From assembly GCA_021201235.1 (NCBI GenBank), contig JAJQFI010000025.1, positions 1 to 64,000 on the forward strand: DNA of 64,000 bases, read 5' to 3'. The notes under the pieces are model-generated. The model saw only the letters and a program-made list of their open reading frames with translations. It was not told where the DNA came from and did no database searches. Positions within the stretch are counted from its first letter, which is position 1. Every line of letters begins with the position of its first letter. Positions 35,260 through 44,446 of this stretch are shown piece after piece. Source of the stretch: Oscillospiraceae bacterium. Lineage in GTDB: Bacteria; Bacillota; Clostridia; Oscillospirales; Ruminococcaceae. The position numbers and the translations under genes were made by a program.

Positions 35260-35473
35260 CTAAGTTCAAAATAAGCGGTTTTCTGCTGGCTGTCAGCCGC
35301 GATGCCCGTCAGAGCATCTATAGCCGCCGGAAATTTAAGTCCCCGACGCGGACTCATCTTATCTCCCCGATGAGGGCGCGATGCCCGCAAGAGCATCTTT
35401 TAGCCTTGGAAATTACCCTGCCCAAGCGCAGTACAGCTTAACGTGCCGCCACACGGGAGCCGTCACCGATTCC
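35260..35473 (-). ncRNA. Structured RNA leader with duplicated hairpin module, first copy
   Basis: Transcribed from the promoter at 35480-35508. From 5' to 3' it has a hairpin CGTGT/GCACG around GGCG, a CTTGG/CCAAG stem enclosing GCAGGGTAA, and GATGC/GCATC. A segment with GAGTCC/GGACTT follows, then a second GATGC/GCATC module. The 37-nt module at 35378-35414 recurs at 35299-35335, a 79-nt period. The first 100 nt match 17798-17900 with compensatory stem changes, which supports a conserved RNA fold. It is either an RNA antitoxin or a regulatory leader; I know no named family that fits. Confidence 0.55.
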
Positions 35474-35479
35474 AATATT

Positions 35480-35508
35480 ATTATATACGATTTGCGCAAA
35501 TAATGCAA
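35480..35508 (-). promoter_or_regulatory. Promoter of the PBECR4 RNA leader
   Basis: On the minus strand TTGCAT (35503-35508), a 17-nt spacer and TATAAT (35480-35485) are found. Confidence 0.7.
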
Positions 35509-35527
35509 CCGTTTTTTTGAAATATTT

Positions 35528-36223
35528 TTATTTGACCACCCGCCGAGGATACTCCTTCCCCGTCGGGCTAACCTTTTCTATAACAACCAACGTCCTCCCG
35601 TCGCCATTCGGGAGGCTATACTCGACAATATTCGCTATTTTCCCGCCTAATTTTGCGATAATCGGCTCGGCTGTCTCGATTTCTTCGCGGCAGTCGGAGC
35701 CCTTGAGGGCTAAGAACTTGCCGCCGGGTTTCACATAGGGCAGGCAGTACTCGCTCAGAACAGACAGCCTTGCGACGGCTCGGGCGGTGGCGACGTCGAA
35801 GGCTTCACGCAGGTCGGTCCTTGCGCCGTCTTCGGCACGGGAGTGGATGCACTCGGCACCGAGATTCAGGGCGTCGGATACATCCCGAAGGAAGTTCACG
35901 CGCTTATTAAGGCTGTCAAGAAGCGTGATTTGAAGGTCAGATCTAACGATTTTCATCGGAATAGAGGGGAAGCCAGCGCCGGTGCCGACGTCGATGAGGG
36001 TTGCTCCATGTGGAACATTTTCAATTCCGAGCGGCAGGCAGGAGTCGGCGAAGTGCTTCACGATGATGCCCTCCGAGTCGGTCACGGCGGTCAGGTTCAT
36101 AACCTTATTTTTCTCGACAAGCATGTCCGCATATGTTGCAAAACTCGCAATCTGCTCGCCCGAAAGGGGCATATCAATGCCAAGAAAGACGGTCTGGAGC
36201 CTGCCTAAATCAATCGCCGCCAT
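35528..36223 (-). CDS. rsmG: 16S rRNA (guanine(527)-N(7))-methyltransferase
   Basis: This 231-residue SAM-dependent enzyme methylates N7 of G527 in 16S rRNA. The motifs are [20 protein letters not shown], the SAM loop [41 protein letters not shown], and [20 protein letters not shown]. Length and order are typical. It overlaps the end of mnmG by 14 nt, so translation is probably coupled. A candidate parS (36002-36017) is embedded in its 5' half. Confidence 0.96.
   Translation of the reverse strand: MAAIDLGRLQTVFLGIDMPLSGEQIASFATYADMLVEKNKVMNLTAVTDSEGIIVKHFADSCLPLGIENVPHGATLIDVGTGAGFPSIPMKIVRSDLQITLLDSLNKRVNFLRDVSDALNLGAECIHSRAEDGARTDLREAFDVATARAVARLSVLSEYCLPYVKPGGKFLALKGSDCREEIETAEPIIAKLGGKIANIVEYSLPNGDGRTLVVIEKVSPTGKEYPRRVVK
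36002..36017. promoter_or_regulatory. Candidate parS site 2 (inside rsmG)
   Basis: TGCTCCATGTGGAACA is the reverse-complement form of the site at 33634 with one change. It lies in coding sequence, which is common for parS. Confidence 0.45.
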
Positions 36224-38111
36224 GCTCTTCTCTCCTCTTCTTTTCGAGCCAGATAAGTAAGACAGAAATGTCCGCCGGGTTCACGTCGGAAATTCGCGAC
36301 GCCTGACCGACGCTCAGGGGCTTACGCTTCTGGAGCTTTTCCGCCGCTTCAAGCCGAAGTCCCGAAATTTTCGTGTAATCGGTGTCCGGCGAGAGTTTTT
36401 TAGCTTCCAATTTCCGCATATCTTCCACTTGTTTTAGCTGAATGTTAATATATCCCTCGTATTTGATGCGGAGCTCCGCCTGTTCGGTGACCTCATCGGG
36501 GAGCTCGGGGCGATTCTTATCTGCACAAATAAGCCCCGAGTACTTCACCTGAGGTCTGCGAATCAGCTTCGCAAGCGTCGTGCCGTTCGAAATCGGCTCG
36601 GTGCCGCTACTGACAAGATACTCATTCAGAGCCTCCGACGGCGCGATATTGGTGTGCTCGAGCCTCTGCACCTCTTCGTCAATCAGCCGCTCTTTTTCGA
36701 GGAGCCGCTCGTATCTCTCGTCCGAAATGAGCCCGATTTCGTGCCCGATTGGCGTGAGGCGCTCGTCGGCGTTGTCCTCGCGGAGAAGGATCCGGTATTC
36801 ACTGCGCGAAGTCATCATCCGATAGGGGTCGGTGACGCCCTTTGTGACGAGATCGTCGACGAGAGTGCCGATATAGGACGAGGCACGATCAAGAATCATC
36901 GGCTCCCTGCCCTGAAGCTTGAGTGCCGCGTTGATTCCGGCGACCAAGCCCTGCGCCGCCGCCTCCTCATAGCCCGAGGAGCCGTTGAACTGCCCCGCAC
37001 CGTAGAGCCCCGGGTGCTCCCGGAACTCGAGGGTCGGCAGAAGTTCGGTCGGGTCGCAGCAGTCGTACTCGATGGCATACGCCGGGCGCATGATTTCGAC
37101 GTGCTCCAAGCCCTTGATGGTTCGCAGGAATTTCAGCTGTACGTCCTCGGGGAGGGACGAGCTCATCCCCTGCAGGTAGTATTCGTCGGTGTCGAGACCC
37201 ATCGGTTCGATGAAAAGCTGGTGCCTCGGCTTGTCGGAGAACCTGACGACTTTGTCCTCGATGGACGGACAATATCGGGGACCCACACCCTCGATTCTTC
37301 CCGAGTACAGAGGCGAGCGGTCGAGGTTGTCAAGGATGATTTTGTGGGTCTCGGAATTGGTGTAAGAGATGTAGCATGAGACTTGGTTCTTAAGCTCCCC
37401 CTTCGTCTCAAAGGAAAACGGGATTATATGCTCGTCGCCGTCCTGACGTTCGAGGGCGGAAAAATCAATGCTTCTCTTGTGGACTCTTGCCGGGGTTCCG
37501 GTCTTGAATCTGCGGATGGAAATTCCCAGTTGTTTAAGTGATGAAGTAAGTGCTTTTGCGGGAAGAGTTGCGTCGGGACCGGATTCATAATTCGACTCGC
37601 CGACGTGAATCTTTCCGCCGAGGTAAGTCCCCGTGGCGATTATAACAGCCTTGCAGTCGTAATACCCGCCGAGCTTGGTGCGGACGCCCGAAACGGCTCC
37701 CGTCTCGTCGGTGAGAATCTCGGTAATCTCCGCCTGCTTGATTTCGACGTTCGGCTCGCGCTCGAGCGCCTGCTTCATATAGATATGGTACTTGACCCTG
37801 TCCGCCTGCACACGGAGGCTGTGGACGGCGGGACCCTTGCCGAGGTTGAGGACGCGCGACTGGATGAAGGTGGCGTCCGCCGCCTTGCCCATCTCGCCGC
37901 CGAGGGCGTCGATTTCCCGGACGAGGTTGCCCTTTGCGGTGCCGCCGATCGAGGGATTGCAGGGCATGTTGGCGATGCCGTCGAGCGTAATCGTGAAGAT
38001 TCCGACCTTGAGCCCGAGCCGTGCCGGAGCGAGAGCCGCCTCGATTCCTGCGTGCCCCGCCCCGATGACGACAATATCAAATTTTTTCATAAAATTGGTA
38101 CTTGAATCCAT
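36210..38111 (-). CDS. mnmG: tRNA uridine-5-carboxymethylaminomethyl modification enzyme MnmG
   Basis: This 633-residue FAD enzyme works with MnmE to form the cmnm5 group at wobble U34. The FAD-binding motif is [20 protein letters not shown]. Other family blocks are [60 protein letters not shown] and [20 protein letters not shown]. The helical C-terminal MnmE-binding domain ends at [22 protein letters not shown] 38111 has AGAGG 8 nt upstream and is preferred to the ATG at 38090, which lacks one; this adds MDSSTNF in front. It sits between mnmE and rsmG as in most Firmicutes. Confidence 0.96.
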   Translation of the reverse strand: MDSSTNFMKKFDIVVIGAGHAGIEAALAPARLGLKVGIFTITLDGIANMPCNPSIGGTAKGNLVREIDALGGEMGKAADATFIQSRVLNLGKGPAVHSLRVQADRVKYHIYMKQALEREPNVEIKQAEITEILTDETGAVSGVRTKLGGYYDCKAVIIATGTYLGGKIHVGESNYESGPDATLPAKALTSSLKQLGISIRRFKTGTPARVHKRSIDFSALERQDGDEHIIPFSFETKGELKNQVSCYISYTNSETHKIILDNLDRSPLYSGRIEGVGPRYCPSIEDKVVRFSDKPRHQLFIEPMGLDTDEYYLQGMSSSLPEDVQLKFLRTIKGLEHVEIMRPAYAIEYDCCDPTELLPTLEFREHPGLYGAGQFNGSSGYEEAAAQGLVAGINAALKLQGREPMILDRASSYIGTLVDDLVTKGVTDPYRMMTSRSEYRILLREDNADERLTPIGHEIGLISDERYERLLEKERLIDEEVQRLEHTNIAPSEALNEYLVSSGTEPISNGTTLAKLIRRPQVKYSGLICADKNRPELPDEVTEQAELRIKYEGYINIQLKQVEDMRKLEAKKLSPDTDYTKISGLRLEAAEKLQKRKPLSVGQASRISDVNPADISVLLIWLEKKRREEHGGD

Positions 38112-38158
38112 TTTGGTTGCCTCTTATATATTACTAATTGTAAATTTCGAATCAAATA

Positions 38159-39508
38159 TTACTTTCCGACGCAGAATCTTTCGAAAAGATTGTTGACTAC
38201 AGCCTCCGTCGCCCTCTCCCCGGTGAGTTCGAGAAGGGCGTTCAGCGCCTCGTCCATATAGACGGTGACGGCGTCGAGAGTGATGCCGGAGCGGTATTCG
38301 GCGAGCGCTTGCTTGACGAACCCGACCGCCTTCGACACCTGCGAGCGTTGCCGCTCGTTGATGTAGATTTCGGCGTTGTCCGAACTGCCGCCGAGCTTGA
38401 ACAGCTCCGCTATCATTTCGGGCAGTTTTTCGAGTCCGGAGCCCGAATTTGCCGATACTGAGAGTATATTCTCGTCAGAAAAATACTCTTTGTCTAACTT
38501 TTTCGGCAAATCCGACTTGTTCAAGAGCACGATATGCGGCTTATTTTTGATTTTTGCTATTATTTCTTTATCTGTTTCGGTCAAGGCTTCGGAAGAATCG
38601 AAGACTGCGAGAACTAATTCCGCGTTTTCCAGTTTTTCGGTGGCAAGGTCAACGCCTATACACTCGACGGGGTCAGTCGTGTTGCGGATCCCGGCGGTGT
38701 CGCTGAGTTTCAGGACGAAATCGCCGACGCGCACCGACTCCTCGATGACATCCCGGGTGGTTCCGGCATTCTCGGTGACGATGCTTCTCTTATATCCGAG
38801 CAGCTGATTCATGAGAGTAGATTTGCCGACGTTCGGGCGCCCGACGATTGCGGTGTCGATTCCCTGCCGGAGGATTTTGCCCTTGTCGTAGCCGCTGAGT
38901 ATATCCTCGAGTCTCTGCTCAACTTCTACTAAATCATCTTCAAGATGCGAGGTGTCGGCGTCTGGGATGTCCTCGTCGGGATAGTCCGACCACGCCGCAA
39001 GGTTGCCGGAAATTCTTGTCATCTCCTCGGCGACCGAGTGAATATTCTTGCTTAAATTTCCGTCCCGCATTGCCCTTGCACTTACCAGTTCCCGCTCTCC
39101 ATTTGCGGAAATGATATCCAGTACGCCCTCCGCCTGAGTGAGGCTCAGTTTGCCCGACAGAAACGCACGCTTTGTGAACTCCCCCGCCGGGGCAGGCTCG
39201 GCTCCCTGTTCGATAAGAAGCTTCAGCACCTCGCGGGCGAGATACACGCCGCCGTGGCAGGATATCTCGACGGTGTCCTCGCCGGTATAGCTGTGGGGCG
39301 CTCTGAAGACGGTGAGGATAACATCATCGAGTGTCCGCCCCTCGCGGACAATTTTTCCGTACCCGCAGGTATAGCCCGCCATCTCCGACGGCATGGTTTT
39401 GCCCACAAAAATACTGTCCGCAATCGGGAGCGCGTTCTCTCCGCTCATGCGGATAACAGCCAAGCCTCCCTGATAAACGGGAGTTGATATTGCGGCGATG
39501 GTTGACAT
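38159..39508 (-). CDS. mnmE: tRNA modification GTPase MnmE
   Basis: The start is ATG 39508 (MSTIAAISTPVYQGGLAVIR), 6 nt after GAGGTG. The 449-residue GTPase partners MnmG in wobble uridine modification. The N-terminal formyl-THF-binding domain (1-115) has YTGEDTVEISCHGGVYLARE. The G domain (about 210-370) has GRPNVGKSTLMNQLLGYKRS, DTAGIRNT and LNKSDLP. The C-terminus ends in the conserved NLFERFCVGK, with the catalytic Cys four residues from the end. Order mnmE-mnmG-rsmG is standard. Confidence 0.97.
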   Translation of the reverse strand: MSTIAAISTPVYQGGLAVIRMSGENALPIADSIFVGKTMPSEMAGYTCGYGKIVREGRTLDDVILTVFRAPHSYTGEDTVEISCHGGVYLAREVLKLLIEQGAEPAPAGEFTKRAFLSGKLSLTQAEGVLDIISANGERELVSARAMRDGNLSKNIHSVAEEMTRISGNLAAWSDYPDEDIPDADTSHLEDDLVEVEQRLEDILSGYDKGKILRQGIDTAIVGRPNVGKSTLMNQLLGYKRSIVTENAGTTRDVIEESVRVGDFVLKLSDTAGIRNTTDPVECIGVDLATEKLENAELVLAVFDSSEALTETDKEIIAKIKNKPHIVLLNKSDLPKKLDKEYFSDENILSVSANSGSGLEKLPEMIAELFKLGGSSDNAEIYINERQRSQVSKAVGFVKQALAEYRSGITLDAVTVYMDEALNALLELTGERATEAVVNNLFERFCVGK

Positions 39509-39574
39509 AGGGTTCACCTCACAAAAAACTTCCGGCGGCTTCTGAAATCGAAACCGCCGGAGAAGCCGTTCTTT

Positions 39575-40414
39575 TTAAAATTCAATCTTCGAGTAGAGCC
39601 CCGTGGTGTCCATGTCGTCCTCGGGCTTGGGCTTCTTGTAGTCCTTTTCAAACGACGAGGAGATGTCAAGGCTTCTTGCCTTGAAGTCCTCTCTGCGTCT
39701 GCCGCCCTTGCGATAGCCGCCGTTACGGTTGCCGTCTCTGCGGTCGTTTCTGCCGTTATTATTATAACGTCTGTTGCCGCCGTTGTTATTATAGGGTCTT
39801 CTTTCGGTGGAGGAGATGAGAACCTTTCTATACGGGTCTTCGCCGACGGAGCGGGAGGTGCAACCCTCAACCTCTGCGACTGCCGCATGGATGATTCTTC
39901 TCTCATAGGGGTTCATGGGCTCGAGGGACATTGTTCTGCCGGTTCTCTTTGCCTTCTCAGCCTTCTTGCGGGCAAGCTCTTCAAGCTGAACCTTTCTTCT
40001 TGCTCTGAAACCGTCGCAATCAAGGGTGATGCGATAGAATTCCTTGTCCTGCTTGTTGCAGGCGAGGGATGCAAGATACTGCAAGCTGTCGATGGTCTCT
40101 CCGCGTCTTCCGATGATGCCGTCAACGCCTTCGCCGGAAAGATCAAGGACTGCGCCCTCTTCGGTCTCGGTGATGGTGATTGTGGGCTTCTCATAGCCCA
40201 TAGCGACCATGATATTTGTGACATATCTGGCGGCGATATCCGCCTTGGTCTCTTGGTATTCGCCCTCGACCTTCGCCCCGCCCTTCATTCCGAAGAGTCC
40301 CTTCTTGGGCTCCTCAAGAATTGTGAAGGTGATTTTCTCCTCGGCAACTCCGAGCTCGACGCTAAGCTTCTGCTTTGCCTCTTCAACTGTTTTTGCTGTT
40401 ACTGTACTCTTCAT
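39575..40414 (-). CDS. jag: RNA-binding cell elongation regulator Jag (KhpB/EloR)
   Basis: This 279-residue protein has a Jag_N domain (1-50, MKSTVTAKTVEEAKQKLSVE; EEPKKGLFGMKGGAKVEGEY). A KH domain (about 75-150, EGVDGIIGRRGETIDSLQYL) and an R3H domain (about 150-205, EPMNPYERRIIHAAVAEVEG) follow. Family members bind RNA and control cell elongation in pneumococcus. An unusual Arg/Asn/Gly-rich low-complexity tail (about 213-250, repeated NNNGG and RR) follows R3H and probably adds nonspecific RNA binding. It lies downstream of yidC as is usual. Confidence 0.92.
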   Translation of the reverse strand: MKSTVTAKTVEEAKQKLSVELGVAEEKITFTILEEPKKGLFGMKGGAKVEGEYQETKADIAARYVTNIMVAMGYEKPTITITETEEGAVLDLSGEGVDGIIGRRGETIDSLQYLASLACNKQDKEFYRITLDCDGFRARRKVQLEELARKKAEKAKRTGRTMSLEPMNPYERRIIHAAVAEVEGCTSRSVGEDPYRKVLISSTERRPYNNNGGNRRYNNNGRNDRRDGNRNGGYRKGGRRREDFKARSLDISSSFEKDYKKPKPEDDMDTTGLYSKIEF

Positions 40415-40486
40415 TTTTAAGCTCCTTTATTAGACAGCAAGCACCGGAGGTGGTGTGTGGTGGTTAGGCGCCTTGCTGAATTGATC

Positions 40487-41851
40487 TTATTTCTTCTTCG
40501 TAGTCTCCATCTCGGGAACATTCACATCAAGCGAATCGCCGTACTTTTCCGCATATCTGCGTCTTGCTTCATTGAGGGTGTTGCGCTCCGCTTCTTTCTT
40601 CTGGGCACGGCTTAGCTTGACCTCTTCGGAAGCGTTTTCGTCGTCTTCGTCGTCATCTTCATACTTTGAGAGTCTCGCTCTGCCGGCGTTTTCTGCCTGC
40701 TGGGCTTCGAGTGCCTGCTGATAGATGGACTTCTTCTTGCGCTTCTTCTTTGCCTTCTCGTTGTCCTTGGCGATAATCTTGTCAACTCTTGCGGGAGTGA
40801 GATAAAGATTCAGGAAAACGGTCTGGACGAGCGAGAGAAGGCTCGAGAATATCCAGTAGATACCGATACCTGCCGGGAAGCTGAATGCAATCCAGAACGA
40901 CAGAAGCGGCATCGCATAGAGCATTATCTTCATGGAACCGGAGGTTGTGGCTCCGCCCTTCTTCTTTGTGAAGTACTGCGAAATGAACGTAAGAAGGAGC
41001 TGGAGTGCAAGCGAGAGAATCGGGATGAGAACGAGAACCGATCTCCAGCTCGGGTATGCTCCCAGATCAACGCCTAAGAACGTGTAATCAAAGTCGGCGC
41101 AGAGGTCGACAACGTCGTCCGAGAAGAGGTCGGGATAGACCTGAGAAACGGAGATGACGAGGAGCTGTGCTCTTGACGAGCCGGAAGCAACGAGTCTTGA
41201 CGAAACAAGGTTCGAATCGAGGAAGTACTCATCGAGTCCTATCATGTCGCCGTCGTTGTCGTAATAGTCGTTATATTTTTCGAAGTAAGCTGCCAATTCT
41301 TCGAGCTTTTCGTCGGAATAATCTGCGAGGTCACTGTCTTCCTCAGCCTTGTATTCAAGCAAAATATCATAGAGATTTGTGTTCTCGGCAAGAAGCTCCG
41401 AAACGGTGGTCTCGTGCTCGTCGATAACCGAGCTGACGTTATAGACGTCAATAACCATCTCCTCGGCGGCGTCGAGGGAATCGCTGTCGACATTTCCTAT
41501 GTAGGAAAGAGGCGCATACACAACCTCGATGATTGCAAACAGGAGTACAAACGTGATGAGCGTCGGAAGACAGCTTCCCATCGGGTTGACGTTCTCCTGA
41601 TTATAGAGCTCCATCGTCGCCTCGTTGAGCTTGTCCTGGTTATTCGCGTACTTTTTCTTGAGTGCCTCAAGCTTCGGGTTGAGGCGGTTCATCTTCTCCG
41701 TCGAAATCTGCTGATTATATGACGACGGGAACATTATAAGTCTTATAATAGCCGTAAACAGGAACAGCGCCCAGCCGTAATTTCTTACGAGCAGATAGCA
41801 AAAGTAAAGAATCTTACCGAACGGCCAAGCTAATATTTGCCAGAAACTCAT
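40487..41851 (-). CDS. yidC: Membrane protein insertase YidC (OxaA/SpoIIIJ)
   Basis: The start is ATG 41851 (MSFWQILAWPFGKILYFCYL) after AAAGGAG. The 454-residue insertase has its first helices at about 10-55 with IIRLIMFPSSYNQQISTEKM, where the groove Arg lies. Later helices include PTLITFVLLFAIIEVVYAPL and SWRSVLVLIPILSLALQLLL. Between helices 2 and 3 a long acidic insertion of about 120 residues (DAAEEMVIDVYNVSSVIDEH and onward) replaces the short loop usual in Gram-positive YidC. There is no lipobox at the N-terminus. A basic C-terminal tail could contact ribosomes. Its start overlaps the yidD stop (ATGA). Confidence 0.94.
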   Translation of the reverse strand: MSFWQILAWPFGKILYFCYLLVRNYGWALFLFTAIIRLIMFPSSYNQQISTEKMNRLNPKLEALKKKYANNQDKLNEATMELYNQENVNPMGSCLPTLITFVLLFAIIEVVYAPLSYIGNVDSDSLDAAEEMVIDVYNVSSVIDEHETTVSELLAENTNLYDILLEYKAEEDSDLADYSDEKLEELAAYFEKYNDYYDNDGDMIGLDEYFLDSNLVSSRLVASGSSRAQLLVISVSQVYPDLFSDDVVDLCADFDYTFLGVDLGAYPSWRSVLVLIPILSLALQLLLTFISQYFTKKKGGATTSGSMKIMLYAMPLLSFWIAFSFPAGIGIYWIFSSLLSLVQTVFLNLYLTPARVDKIIAKDNEKAKKKRKKKSIYQQALEAQQAENAGRARLSKYEDDDEDDENASEEVKLSRAQKKEAERNTLNEARRRYAEKYGDSLDVNVPEMETTKKK

Positions 41852-42174
41852 GGTTGTTTTTCTCCTTTGTTGTGTGACGCACTGCGCATATTGCGCAGTT
41901 GTGCTTGTGCCTTTAGGCGCTCCTTCCGGCGTTTTTCTGATTTTAAAGTGTATAAGTGCCACTTCTCCGGCACATAGTCGACTCCGCCCTTGCTGTAAGG
42001 ATTACAGCGGAGTATGCGCCAGAAGCCGAGGATGAGTCCCCTTACGGCACCGAACCGTCTGACCGCCTCAAGAGTATACTGCGAGCAGGTCGGATAATAC
42101 CGACAGCAAGGCGGCTTCAATTTGGACAGGTGCTTCTGATAGAATCTTATCAGAGCCATTACGATGTATTTCAT
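41848..42174 (-). CDS. yidD: Membrane protein insertion efficiency factor YidD
   Basis: This 108-residue protein has the YidD core MALIRFYQKHLSKLKPPCCR, YYPTCSQYTLEAVRRFGAVR and RILRCNPYSKGGVDYVPEKW, with the three conserved Cys. It assists membrane protein insertion at the inner face. A longer basic tail (about 75-108) extends the family core. It overlaps rnpA upstream and yidC downstream by 4 nt each, so rpmH-rnpA-yidD-yidC is one coupled operon. Confidence 0.95.
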   Translation of the reverse strand: MKYIVMALIRFYQKHLSKLKPPCCRYYPTCSQYTLEAVRRFGAVRGLILGFWRILRCNPYSKGGVDYVPEKWHLYTLKSEKRRKERLKAQAQLRNMRSASHNKGEKQP

Positions 42175-42506
42175 TGTGATTTCATTGATTTCAAAATTTT
42201 AGATACTAATACTCTCTCAATATCGCCGGTCTTTGCTCCGACAATGCCGGGTCTCGCCACGAAAACGATATCATAGCCTATCGGCATCGAGAGTTCGTTT
42301 TTCCGATATGCTTCCCGGAGGATTCTCTTTGCCCGGTTGCGCACAACGGCGGAGCCTATCTTCTTTCCGGCGGTGATTCCGAATCGATTAAAAGGCAGTT
42401 TGTTCGGCATGTAATAAGCCGTAAAATATTCGGTAGCTGTGTACTTCCCCTTGCGGTAGAGCCTGAGGAAAAGCTTGTTGTCTTTTATATGTTCAGTGTA
42501 TAACAT
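42171..42506 (-). CDS. rnpA: Ribonuclease P protein component
   Basis: ATG 42506 gives 111 residues, the usual length; the frame could extend to a GTG at 42590, but neither has a convincing Shine-Dalgarno. The signature RNR motif is FGITAGKKIGSAVVRNRAKR ILREAYRK, read across positions about 58-82. The protein binds the RNase P RNA and precursor tRNA to aid 5' end maturation. The RNase P RNA gene is not in the window. It lies between rpmH and yidD as in most bacteria. Confidence 0.93.
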   Translation of the reverse strand: MLYTEHIKDNKLFLRLYRKGKYTATEYFTAYYMPNKLPFNRFGITAGKKIGSAVVRNRAKRILREAYRKNELSMPIGYDIVFVARPGIVGAKTGDIERVLVSKILKSMKSQ

Positions 42507-42596
42507 GTTGTTGTAGTTAGTAAGATTTTCGGCGTCAGCTGAAAGTCTTAGCACCGGCGCAGACTGATGCCATGCAACCGGTGCGTTCACTTCGGA

Positions 42597-42737
42597 TTAG
42601 TAGGTGAGCTTAGCTCTGCCCTTTGCACGTCTGCGCGCCAGAACCTTTCTGCCGTTTCTGGTGGACATTCTCTTGAAGAAGCCGTGCTCCTTCTTTCTGT
42701 GAAGCTTCTTGGGCTGGTAGGGTCTTTTTACCTGCAT
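42597..42737 (-). CDS. rpmH: 50S ribosomal protein L34
   Basis: This 46-residue protein reads [20 protein letters not shown], then [20 protein letters not shown] and RAKLTY. This is full-length L34 with its Arg/Lys-rich composition. GGAGGCAACAAG precedes the ATG. It opens the rnpA-yidD-yidC operon and is divergent from dnaA, the classic arrangement at the origin. Confidence 0.97.
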   Translation of the reverse strand: MQVKRPYQPKKLHRKKEHGFFKRMSTRNGRKVLARRRAKGRAKLTY

Positions 42738-42801
42738 TCTTGTTGCCTCCTTACTCAGATAAATTTATATTTCCGGATTCAAGTTCCACGTTTCTTCTGG
42801 A

Positions 42802-42817
42802 AGTTCCACATGGAACC
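42802..42817. promoter_or_regulatory. Candidate parS site 3 (rpmH-dnaA gap)
   Basis: AGTTCCACATGGAACC shares the central GTTCCACATGGAAC with the site at 33634. A half-related string, GTTCCACG, lies 20 nt to the left. It is in the leader of rpmH. Confidence 0.45.
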
Positions 42818-42884
42818 CTCCTATGGTTATCATGTTTTCCGCTCACAAGCGTTATTCTCCAATGATATAACTGTACAGATTAGT

Positions 42885-42913
42885 ATTATATAAGAAAATC
42901 ACGGCTTTGTCAA
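42885..42913 (-). promoter_or_regulatory. rpmH operon promoter
   Basis: On the minus strand TTGACA (42908-42913), a 17-nt spacer and TATAAT (42885-42890) form a near-consensus sigma-A promoter. Confidence 0.75.
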
Positions 42914-42958
42914 GCGTTTTTTTGGTATTCTTTTTTGAAGGCATATTACAAAATAGTC

Positions 42959-42987
42959 TTGAAAATGAAGCCGAAATGTGGTATCAT
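42959..42987 (+). promoter_or_regulatory. dnaA promoter
   Basis: TTGAAA (42959-42964), a 17-nt spacer and TATCAT (42982-42987) lie 95 nt before the dnaA start. The rest of the 344-nt rpmH-dnaA gap shows no box array like that of the dnaA-dnaN gap. Confidence 0.6.
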
Positions 42988-43081
42988 AGTAATCAGGAAA
43001 GTATGATTCAAACTTAAAATAGAATATACAAACGAAACTCAACGAAAACACACAAAATTTATATGAAAGGCAGTAAGGCTT

Positions 43082-44446
43082 ATGGAAACATTTGCAGAAG
43101 TATATGAAAACGTAAAACGGGCTTGCCAGGCGGACCCGAAGGTTTCGGAAATCGGCTATAACCGTTGGATAAAGAATATCGAGCCCGGCAAGATGGAAGG
43201 GACAAAGATAACGCTCTATGCTTCCTCCGACTTTATGAGAAGAACCACCGAGGAAATCTATGGTGCCGTGTTCGAGCATGCCTTCGAGCAGGTCATGGGC
43301 TTCCCGGTTGAAATCACCTTTGCCGTCAAGGCTAATCCCGACCAGGAGCAGGAGGACGGCTTCGACGAAATCGAGCGCAGAATGGAAGACCTCATGAATT
43401 CCCATAAGAGGAGCGACTATGAGCTTACGTTCGAGAACTTCATCAAGGGCAAGTCGAACGAGCTCGCCTATGCCTATTGCATCGCCGTCAGCGGCAAGAA
43501 CAGACCGAGCGAGCAGATGAATCGCTCGATGTTCAATCCCCTGCTTATCTATGGCGACTCGGGTCTCGGAAAGACCCATTTACTCAAGGCTATCGAGAAC
43601 GAGGTCAAGACCAGCCACCCGCAGATGAAGGTCATCTATACGACCGCCGAGAACTTCACGAACGAGCTTGTCCGTGCCGTTTCGACCCAGACAACGACTG
43701 AATTTCACGAAAAATACCGTAACTGCGATTTCTTGCTCGTCGATGATATTCAGTTTATGGTCGATAAAGAGATGACTCAGGAGGAATTCTTCCACACCTT
43801 TAACGAGCTCTATAACGCAGGAAAGCAGATAGTGCTCACTTCGGATGTCTCCCCGAACAGAATCAAGAGGCTTGAGGACAGAATCAAGACGAGATGCACC
43901 TTGGGCGTTCAGGCGGACGTTCAGCCGCCGGATTTCGAGACGAGAATGGCGATTGTGAACAGAAAAGCCGAGCTCCTCGACCTCAAGCTCCCCGAAAACG
44001 TGGCGCGTCTTATTGCCGAGAGAATCACGAAGAATATTCGTCAGCTTGAGGGCGCAGTCAACAAGATGAAGGGACTCACGATGTTCTCGAACGAGGTTCC
44101 TTCACTTCAGATGGTGCAGAGGGTCATCAAGGAGACCTTGATAGATGCCCAGCCCGCCGAGATTACCTGCGACAGGATTATCAAGGATGTTGCGGACGCC
44201 TTCGGAGTTACCGCCGAGGATATCCGCTCCGTCAACCGCTCGGTGCAGATTTCCCTTGCACGAAAGGTCAGCGTATACATAATAAGGGATCTCAAGGGCA
44301 TGTCCTTCACCGAAATCGGCAAGGAATTCGGCAGAAACCATTCGACCATGACCATCTCCTACGCTGACGTCAAGGAAATGATTGCGAAGAATTCGGACAT
44401 GAGAGAGACTGTTGAAGAAATCGAAAAGAGGCTCAGAGCGGTCTGA
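43082..44446 (+). CDS. dnaA: Chromosomal replication initiator protein DnaA, divergent box-recognition helix
   Basis: This 454-residue protein has domain I (about 1-80, METFAEVYENVKRACQADPK) and a short linker. The AAA+ module has Walker A GDSGLGKTHLL and Walker B FLLVDDIQFM, with sensor string TSDVSPNRIKRLEDRIKTR. Domain IV carries a helix-turn-helix. Most DnaA proteins read FGGRDHTTV in the recognition helix; here it is FGRNHSTM (residues 416-423). One Gly is lost, the base-reading Asp is Asn and the next Thr is Ser. The preceding basic loop is also altered (NRSVQISLARKVSVY). This fits the non-canonical TTCAAC repeats in the adjacent origin. Confidence 0.96.
   Translation: METFAEVYENVKRACQADPKVSEIGYNRWIKNIEPGKMEGTKITLYASSDFMRRTTEEIYGAVFEHAFEQVMGFPVEITFAVKANPDQEQEDGFDEIERRMEDLMNSHKRSDYELTFENFIKGKSNELAYAYCIAVSGKNRPSEQMNRSMFNPLLIYGDSGLGKTHLLKAIENEVKTSHPQMKVIYTTAENFTNELVRAVSTQTTTEFHEKYRNCDFLLVDDIQFMVDKEMTQEEFFHTFNELYNAGKQIVLTSDVSPNRIKRLEDRIKTRCTLGVQADVQPPDFETRMAIVNRKAELLDLKLPENVARLIAERITKNIRQLEGAVNKMKGLTMFSNEVPSLQMVQRVIKETLIDAQPAEITCDRIIKDVADAFGVTAEDIRSVNRSVQISLARKVSVYIIRDLKGMSFTEIGKEFGRNHSTMTISYADVKEMIAKNSDMRETVEEIEKRLRAV

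Noticed and set aside
35340-35372. Hammerhead-ribozyme-like string (GATGAGTCC ... GGACTTAAA) in the RNA leader
   Set aside because: The core would need CTGATGA and GAAA; here it reads AAGATGA and TTAA, and no cleavage-site stem was found.
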